11,705 nucleotides of DNA from Methylococcaceae bacterium. Lineage in GTDB: Bacteria; Pseudomonadota; Gammaproteobacteria; Methylococcales; Methylomonadaceae. The position numbers were made by a program, and so were the translations under genes. Numbering within the stretch: the first letter of the stretch is position 1; every line of letters starts with the position of its first letter. The notes beneath the pieces were generated by a model. It worked only from the letters and a program-made list of their open reading frames with translations. It was not told the origin of the DNA and ran no database searches. Location: contig JABFST010000287.1 in assembly GCA_013140465.1 (NCBI GenBank), forward strand, positions 1-11,705, given 5' to 3'. Positions 8,148-11,705 of the stretch are shown piece by piece.

Positions 8148-8224
8148 TCGGACTCGTACTTATTCAGGCCCCCTCCCCTAACCCCTCCTTTTTAAGGAGG
8201 GGGACTGAATGTTTACTCGGACTC
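8148..8224. mobile_element. MITE-like palindromic element, short copy, with 8-bp target duplication
   Basis: The element is 8156-8216 (61 bp), in inverse orientation to the copy at 5905-6036. TCGGACTC abuts both ends (8148-8155 and 8217-8224), a perfect 8-bp duplication different from that of the other copy. Ends are GTACTTATTCAG and, on the complementary strand, GTAAACATTCAG. Apart from lacking a 71-base internal segment, it differs from the long copy by one base. It lies between dapA and the H-NS-like gene and carries no reading frame. Confidence 0.8.
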
Positions 8225-8319
8225 TATAAGTGCCAAAGTGAGGCCAAAACAGCGTTATTTTTAAATTACCACATGCTTTAATTTTTAGAAATATATTATA
8301 ATAGGCTCGGGAAACGGAC

Positions 8320-8337
8320 ATAATAGCGGGCTATTAT
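8320..8337. promoter_or_regulatory. Inverted repeat upstream of the H-NS-like gene, possible operator
   Basis: ATAATAG (8320-8326) and CTATTAT (8331-8337) flank CGGG. The repeat lies 31-48 bases upstream of the putative -10, which is the region where a dimeric regulator could bind. No regulator can be named. Confidence 0.3.
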
Positions 8338-8367
8338 TGCAATGCCTTTAAATAGCTTGGTTATTTA

Positions 8368-8376
8368 TGATACAAT
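8368..8376 (+). promoter_or_regulatory. Putative extended -10 promoter of the H-NS-like gene
   Basis: TGATACAAT matches TGnTATAAT with one mismatch. A weak TTTAAA at 8347-8352 sits 18 bases upstream. Initiation near 8383 would leave a leader of about 27 bases that includes the Shine-Dalgarno GGAG at 8401-8404. Confidence 0.5.
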
Positions 8377-8409
8377 GCCCTTTATTTTTTTATTATGGAT
8401 GGAGTAACA

Positions 8410-8724
8410 ATGACCGATTATAAAAACCTTTCTGAAAGTGAATTACAAAATGTTATTGAGGGCGCAAAAAAAGCCCTAAAAAATAAACAGGCCAATAAGC
8501 GTAAAAGTGTGATCGCGCAAATCAAGGAGCTGGCTGCTTCAATTGATGTGGTGGTTGATATTAAAGAACCTGACAACACATCAGTGCGCAAAGGCGTTAA
8601 AGTGGCTGTCAAATACCGCCACCCCGAAGATCATGAAAAAACATGGACAGGGCGCGGGGTTATGCCTAAATGGCTGCAAGCCTTAATTAACGAAGGCCGC
8701 GAACGCCAAGAGTTTGAAGTCTAA
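8410..8724 (+). CDS. H-NS histone family nucleoid protein
   Basis: This is a small DNA-binding protein of the H-NS type, likely to bind A/T-rich DNA and silence transcription. The chosen ATG at 8410 has GGAG 5 bases upstream and gives 104 residues. The in-frame ATG at 8395 would put that Shine-Dalgarno inside the gene. Residues 5-45 are a Lys/Glu/Ala-rich helix suited to oligomerisation. Residues 50-70 are a short linker and strand. The DNA-binding motif is at 68-89: KYRHP, then TWTGRG at 78-83, then PKWL. This matches the family pattern WTGxGRxPxW, except that VM replaces the usual R-x after the second Gly. The family also includes plasmid-borne and phage-borne members, but the setting here looks chromosomal. 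It is monocistronic and converges on the amidase gene. Confidence 0.88.
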   Translation: MTDYKNLSESELQNVIEGAKKALKNKQANKRKSVIAQIKELAASIDVVVDIKEPDNTSVRKGVKVAVKYRHPEDHEKTWTGRGVMPKWLQALINEGRERQEFEV

Positions 8725-8753
8725 CATTCGTTAGTTAGCCAGCCTGACCGCAC

Positions 8754-8800
8754 ACTAGCCATCTGAACCTACAATAGGCGGCTTCAGATGGCTGGCTAGT
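8754..8800. terminator. Hairpin between convergent genes, possible bidirectional terminator
   Basis: CCATCTGAA (8759-8767) pairs perfectly with TTCAGATGG (8783-8791). ACTAGCCA (8754-8761) and TGGCTAGT (8793-8800) form an alternative or outer arm. It sits in the 80-base gap between two converging genes. The lack of T-runs weakens the terminator reading. Confidence 0.45.
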
Positions 8801-8804
8801 CGGT

Positions 8805-9689
8805 TCAGTCTATAAAGCGCTTGTTTAGATCTGCGTAGGCATCAATCCTGCGGTCGCGCAAAAACGGCCATATTTGCCTAATGCGCGTGTTGCGGTCACT
8901 GTCCAGGGTTGCAGTGACCACTTTTAGCTCAGACGCATTGGCTTGCGCCAGTATCTCGCCTTGCGGCCCCGCTATAAAACTATTGCCCCAAAAACGGATG
9001 CCCGTGTTTGAATTGGGCGCTTGCTCAAAGCCTATACGGTTACACGAAACAACTGGAATACCATTGGCAACTGCATGGGCACGCTGGATAGTCACCCAAG
9101 CGTCCACTTGCCGCTGATGCTCCTCTGGCGTATCCTGCGGATCCCAGCCTATGGCTGTCGGATAAACCAATAACTCCGCACCCGCCAAGGCCATCAATCG
9201 GGCCGCCTCAGGAAACCACTGGTCCCAACAAATCAATACACCTAATTTGCCTATAGTCGTGTTTATGGGTTTAAAGCCCAAGTCTCCGGGTGTAAAATAG
9301 TATTTCTCGTAAAAGCCAGGATCGTCGGGGATGTGCATTTTTCTGTATCGGCCCGCGATACTGCCATCGCTATCAAAAACCACGGCGGTATTATGATAAA
9401 GGCCAGGCGCCCTAGCCTCAAATAGAGTCGAAACAATGACCACCCCCAGCTCTTTGGCAACGGCTGACAATCTTTCTGTAGTCGGCCCGGGTATGGTTTG
9501 GGCAAGGCCAAAATTGTTGTAATCCTCATTTTGGCAAAAGTAAGGCCCTAAATGCAGCTCGGGCAGCACCACCAAATCGGCGTTATTGGCTGCGGCTTCG
9601 CGTATTTTGGCGATAGAAAACTCTAAGTTAGTTTCGCGGTCTTCTTGACAAGACTGCTGGATTGCGCTAATGGTTAATGATGTTTTCAT
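8805..9689 (-). CDS. aguB: N-carbamoylputrescine amidase
   Basis: This nitrilase-superfamily enzyme hydrolyses N-carbamoylputrescine to putrescine, CO2 and ammonia, the last step of the agmatine (arginine decarboxylase) route to polyamines. It has 294 residues, typical for AguB. The catalytic triad is visible: E44 in VVLPEL, K117 in YRKMHIPDDPGFYEKYYF, and C154 in LICWDQWFPEAAR. The EKYYFTPGD stretch, the NRIGFE segment and the C-terminal WPFLRDRRIDAY are features that separate AguB from other amidases. The usual partner, agmatine deiminase, is not adjacent. An upstream TATAAT on the minus strand (9721-9726) is a possible -10, but its -35 is poor and no good Shine-Dalgarno is seen before the ATG. 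Confidence 0.93.
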   Translation of the reverse strand: MKTSLTISAIQQSCQEDRETNLEFSIAKIREAAANNADLVVLPELHLGPYFCQNEDYNNFGLAQTIPGPTTERLSAVAKELGVVIVSTLFEARAPGLYHNTAVVFDSDGSIAGRYRKMHIPDDPGFYEKYYFTPGDLGFKPINTTIGKLGVLICWDQWFPEAARLMALAGAELLVYPTAIGWDPQDTPEEHQRQVDAWVTIQRAHAVANGIPVVSCNRIGFEQAPNSNTGIRFWGNSFIAGPQGEILAQANASELKVVTATLDSDRNTRIRQIWPFLRDRRIDAYADLNKRFID

Positions 9690-9865
9690 AATTCAGTGAT
9701 ATAATGACCAAGTAAAGCAAATTATAAACTATTATTTAACCGCCCAACTACCAAACGCTATCGTTTAAACTTGACGGGCTTAAAATCAGGCTCTCTTACG
9801 GACTTAGGCTTTCAATTGAGTAACAATATCGTCATTTGCCAAGAATACCCTTTTCCTTACTACTC

Positions 9866-9885
9866 ATGAGATCTTCTCATTTTTT
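9866..9885 (+). terminator. Small stem-loop followed by T-run, upstream of the exported-protein gene
   Basis: ATGAGA (9866-9871) and TCTCAT (9875-9880) form a 6-bp stem with loop TCT, directly followed by five more Ts (9881-9885). The stem is A/T-rich and weak. A second inverted pair, GCCGCC (9891-9896) and GGCGGC (9913-9918), lies between it and the gene start at 9951. They could attenuate the cluster's transcript or be chance. The rest of 9690-9950 shows no gene. Confidence 0.3.
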
Positions 9886-9950
9886 GCAGTGCCGCCATGT
9901 GTCTGCCCCTAGGGCGGCTTTCAGAACCCTTCAATTTTAGGTGAGCCAAT

Positions 9951-10523
9951 ATGCGCAACCAAGAGCAAGAAAATTCAGATAATTTGACAGAACCAACTGA
10001 AGCAAATAACAGAAGGCGATTCATAAAAGGCTTGGGGGGAATCACCCCTGTCCTATTAACGCTCACTAGCCCGTCGATATTAGGCGGGGAAATGTGTCTC
10101 TCCCAGCAACTGTCTGGCAATGTGTCCGGCACGACCAACGGTGCTTGTGTCAAAGGGCAAAATCCGACTTTCTGGAGGAATGGCAGCAGCATTAGCTTAT
10201 GGCAAACAGCGGGGTTGGTTTATGGGACGCGCATCACTTCACCCACCAATAACGGCACCTTATGCTCCCACTATACTGGCGGAACAGCCTTTAACGTTAT
10301 ATTCGGTGGCAACACAACCACACCCCTACGCCAACTTTTATGCTCAAATGTTACTAATTCAACAGCTATTTGGATTGCGGCTTATCTTAATGCAGCAGCC
10401 ATTCCTAATTACATCTTAACCAAACAACAGGTGTTGGAATTATATACTGGGGCACTCGCACCGCCACCGCCTTATCCAAACGCTAACTCAGGCCGCACCA
10501 ACTTTTTAAAATCAACATGGTAG
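9951..10523 (+). CDS. Exported protein with twin-arginine-type signal, four cysteines, unknown function
   Basis: The 190-residue protein starts at an ATG with AGGTGA 6 bases upstream. A 20-residue polar N-region leads to NRRRFIKG (20-27), close to the Tat consensus, then a moderately hydrophobic core (about 28-44, GLGGITPVLLTLTSPSIL). Export by Tat is therefore likely. The mature part has exactly four Cys (49, 66, 105, 131), enough for two disulfides. It contains NPTFWRNGSSISLW (71-84), GTAFNVIFGG (111-120) and AAYLNAA followed by LTKQQVLELYTG (143-167), and it ends in a Pro-rich tail. I have the impression of similar exported proteins with an 'SPGFWKN...W' pattern and a late Leu/Asn/Ala helix, but I know no function or catalytic motif for them. 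It is the first gene of the three-gene right-edge cluster; the next gene begins 41 bases after its stop. Confidence 0.82.
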   Translation: MRNQEQENSDNLTEPTEANNRRRFIKGLGGITPVLLTLTSPSILGGEMCLSQQLSGNVSGTTNGACVKGQNPTFWRNGSSISLWQTAGLVYGTRITSPTNNGTLCSHYTGGTAFNVIFGGNTTTPLRQLLCSNVTNSTAIWIAAYLNAAAIPNYILTKQQVLELYTGALAPPPPYPNANSGRTNFLKSTW

Positions 10524-10564
10524 ATGCAAGCACCCTCATTTTAATGTTTGCCTAAAACGCACTT

Positions 10565-10861
10565 ATGCTTGAGGGTAACTATATTGGCTTGCCTGAACAG
10601 GGCGTACATTATCGGCTTTGGGACGATGAGTGCGTTGTTTTTAATTCGCAATCAGGACAAACCCATTTGCTTGACGGTGTAGGCGCATTTATTTTTCAAT
10701 TGCTTTCCAAAAATGTAACTACACGCACAGCAGTGTTAGAATACGCGCAAAATGCCTTTGAATTTGAAACAGGCATTAACAACAAACTGCTTATGGATAA
10801 CTTAATTCTTGAATACCATAAATTAGGGCTATTAATCATAACGGAAAACCCAGCCGCGTGA
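10565..10861 (+). CDS. PqqD-like small protein of the HPr-rel-A gene set
   Basis: This is a 98-residue protein with the PqqD fold pattern. A strand-rich N-terminal half contains HYRLWDDECVVFNSQSGQTHLLDGVGAFIFQLL (15-47), and a helical C-terminal half (about 50-95) resembles winged-helix PqqD proteins. PqqD itself presents a peptide to a radical-SAM enzyme; related proteins act as peptide-binding domains in RiPP systems. No radical-SAM gene is visible here. An in-frame stop lies just upstream, so the ATG at 10565 is the only ATG start possible, although no Shine-Dalgarno is evident. Its TGA overlaps the kinase start as GTGA (10858-10861). Adjacency to an HprK-related kinase places it in the set annotated as the 'HPr-rel-A system PqqD family' protein. 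Binding of a peptide or of the upstream exported protein is inference. Confidence 0.8.
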   Translation: MLEGNYIGLPEQGVHYRLWDDECVVFNSQSGQTHLLDGVGAFIFQLLSKNVTTRTAVLEYAQNAFEFETGINNKLLMDNLILEYHKLGLLIITENPAA

Positions 10862-11705
10862 AATTAGCCGACATCCCGAAACCGGAACTTTTCAAAACCC
10901 TGAAAACACAAGGCTTACGCTTAAAAATTGGCGGCTATGCCGTATGCGTGTCATCGCCTATAGCCGAAGTAGCAGAGCATTTGTCTTGCCTCTACGATGC
11001 TTTTGAAATTATCAGCGCAGACAGCTTTATCGATTTTCATGTTGCTTTGCAAGCCCCTAGTGGGCTGCGCCATTATTGGCATCCACAAGTCAATTTCTCT
11101 TTTGACGGCCATTTGCCGTTCAAGCCCTTGCCTTACGACCAAGCTGCAGCCCTGTTTGAATGGGGCCTAAATTGGTGTGTCGCCAGCCATTCCAACCATT
11201 ACCTAGTCATTCATGCTGCCGTAGTGGCACTCAATAACCAAGCTTTTATATTCCCTGGCACGCCCGGCAGTGGCAAAAGCACTTTATGCGCCGCTTTGGT
11301 GGAAAGCGGTTGGCGGCTGCTTTCTGATGAGATGGCTCTAATGTCATTGGCTGACGGACTGATTTATCCACTGCCTAGGCCCATAAGTCTCAAAAACCGC
11401 TCAATTACGGTGATCCAAGATTTTTCGCCCTCAGCGGTATTTGGCAAACTCGTTCATGACACCAGCAAAGGCAGTGTCGGGCATTTGCGCCCCCCTAATG
11501 CCAGCGTAGAGGCGGGGTCAAAACCCGCCCAGCCCAGGCATCTGATTTTCCCCAAATACGAAGCCTCATCATCCACCCAGCTATTGCCGTTAAGTAAAGG
11601 CCGGGCGATGATCAAACTGGCTGAAAACTGCTTTAACTATAATATATTAGGCGCACATGGCTTTAATGGCGCGGCTGATTTAATTACTGCCTGTGGGTGT
11701 TATGA
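10858..11705 (+). CDS. HprK-related kinase A, 3' end outside window
   Basis: The frame starts at GTG 10858, overlapping the PqqD-like stop by 4 bases, and stays open to the right edge (282 codons). The protein resembles the C-terminal catalytic domain of HPr kinase/phosphorylase without its normal N-terminal domain. Visible are IHAAVV at 118-123, the Walker A loop GTPGSGKST at 134-142, a Walker B-like LLSDEMAL at 154-161, and LPRPISLKN at 172-180 then GHLRPP at 208-213, which are typical of this kinase set. Family length is about 300, so only a few codons are probably missing. The substrate is unknown, and no HPr protein is encoded in the window. The start has no clear Shine-Dalgarno, so coupling with the upstream gene is likely. 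An ATGA at 11702-11705 could begin a further overlapping gene, but this cannot be judged. Confidence 0.85.
   Translation, partial: MKLADIPKPELFKTLKTQGLRLKIGGYAVCVSSPIAEVAEHLSCLYDAFEIISADSFIDFHVALQAPSGLRHYWHPQVNFSFDGHLPFKPLPYDQAAALFEWGLNWCVASHSNHYLVIHAAVVALNNQAFIFPGTPGSGKSTLCAALVESGWRLLSDEMALMSLADGLIYPLPRPISLKNRSITVIQDFSPSAVFGKLVHDTSKGSVGHLRPPNASVEAGSKPAQPRHLIFPKYEASSSTQLLPLSKGRAMIKLAENCFNYNILGAHGFNGAADLITACGCY

Larger units (their letters stand above)
7806..8409. other. Divergent spacer between dapA and the H-NS-like gene
   Basis: The 604 bases contain the dapA promoter (7848-7856), an inverted repeat TGTTGGA (7973-7979) with TCCAACA (7991-7997), a palindrome at 8082-8134, the short element copy at 8148-8224, and the promoter region of the H-NS-like gene from about 8320. 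The 8230-8400 part is A/T-rich, as often seen upstream of H-NS family genes. I see no convincing gene. A 66-codon minus-strand frame (7885-8085) starts inside the palindrome and is probably accidental. Confidence 0.6.

Noticed and set aside
8395..8409. ATG at 8395 as the start of the H-NS-like gene
   Set aside because: The GGAG at 8401-8404 is correctly spaced for the ATG at 8410 and would be inside the gene otherwise.
9771..9799. TTGACG as a -35 for the exported-protein cluster
   Set aside because: No acceptable -10 hexamer lies 16-18 bases downstream, and the gene start is still about 150 bases away.
9860..10192. 110-codon minus-strand frame opposite the exported-protein gene
   Set aside because: The plus-strand frame has a Shine-Dalgarno, a Tat signal and a cluster context; the antisense frame has none of these.
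1..11705. CRISPR arrays, tRNA or rRNA genes
   Set aside because: I found no regularly spaced direct repeats and no cloverleaf or rRNA-like sequence on reading either strand by eye.

Overview
The window looks like a chromosomal segment from a gammaproteobacterium of moderate G+C. Evidence for this is a single-chain PurL of about 1,290 residues, a dapA-bamC pair overlapping by ATGA (the E. coli-type order), an H-NS family protein and an N-carbamoylputrescine amidase. A methanotroph-like member of the Methylococcales is my best guess, but this rests on overall resemblance and not on a diagnostic gene.

Layout, left to right. 1-892 (+) is the 3' part of a type III glutamine synthetase gene. 893-1126 is a hairpin-rich spacer. 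1127-1573 (-) encodes a small unrecognised membrane protein. 1574-1851 is a spacer with several inverted repeats. 1852-5733 (-) is purL. 5734-6207 is a spacer carrying a 132-bp palindromic mobile-looking repeat with a perfect 8-bp target duplication. 6208-6930 (-) and 6927-7805 (-) are bamC and dapA, a coupled pair. 7806-8409 is a divergent spacer with a second, 61-bp copy of the same repeat in the opposite orientation, also with a perfect 8-bp target duplication, next to another palindrome. 8410-8724 (+) is an H-NS-like gene. It converges on an aguB-type amidase gene at 8805-9689 (-), with a hairpin between them. 9690-9950 is a divergent spacer. From 9951 to the right edge (+) runs a three-gene cluster: a twin-arginine-signal exported protein with four cysteines, a small PqqD-like protein, and a P-loop kinase related to the C-terminal domain of HPr kinase, cut by the window edge.

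The left and middle parts are housekeeping: nitrogen assimilation, purine synthesis, lysine/diaminopimelate synthesis, outer-membrane assembly and polyamine synthesis. The most interesting biology is the cluster at the right edge. It matches the 'HPr-rel-A' kinase/PqqD-like gene set, whose function is unknown to me, and here it is preceded at close range by an exported protein that could be its substrate. The second notable item is the pair of non-autonomous repeats with target duplications.
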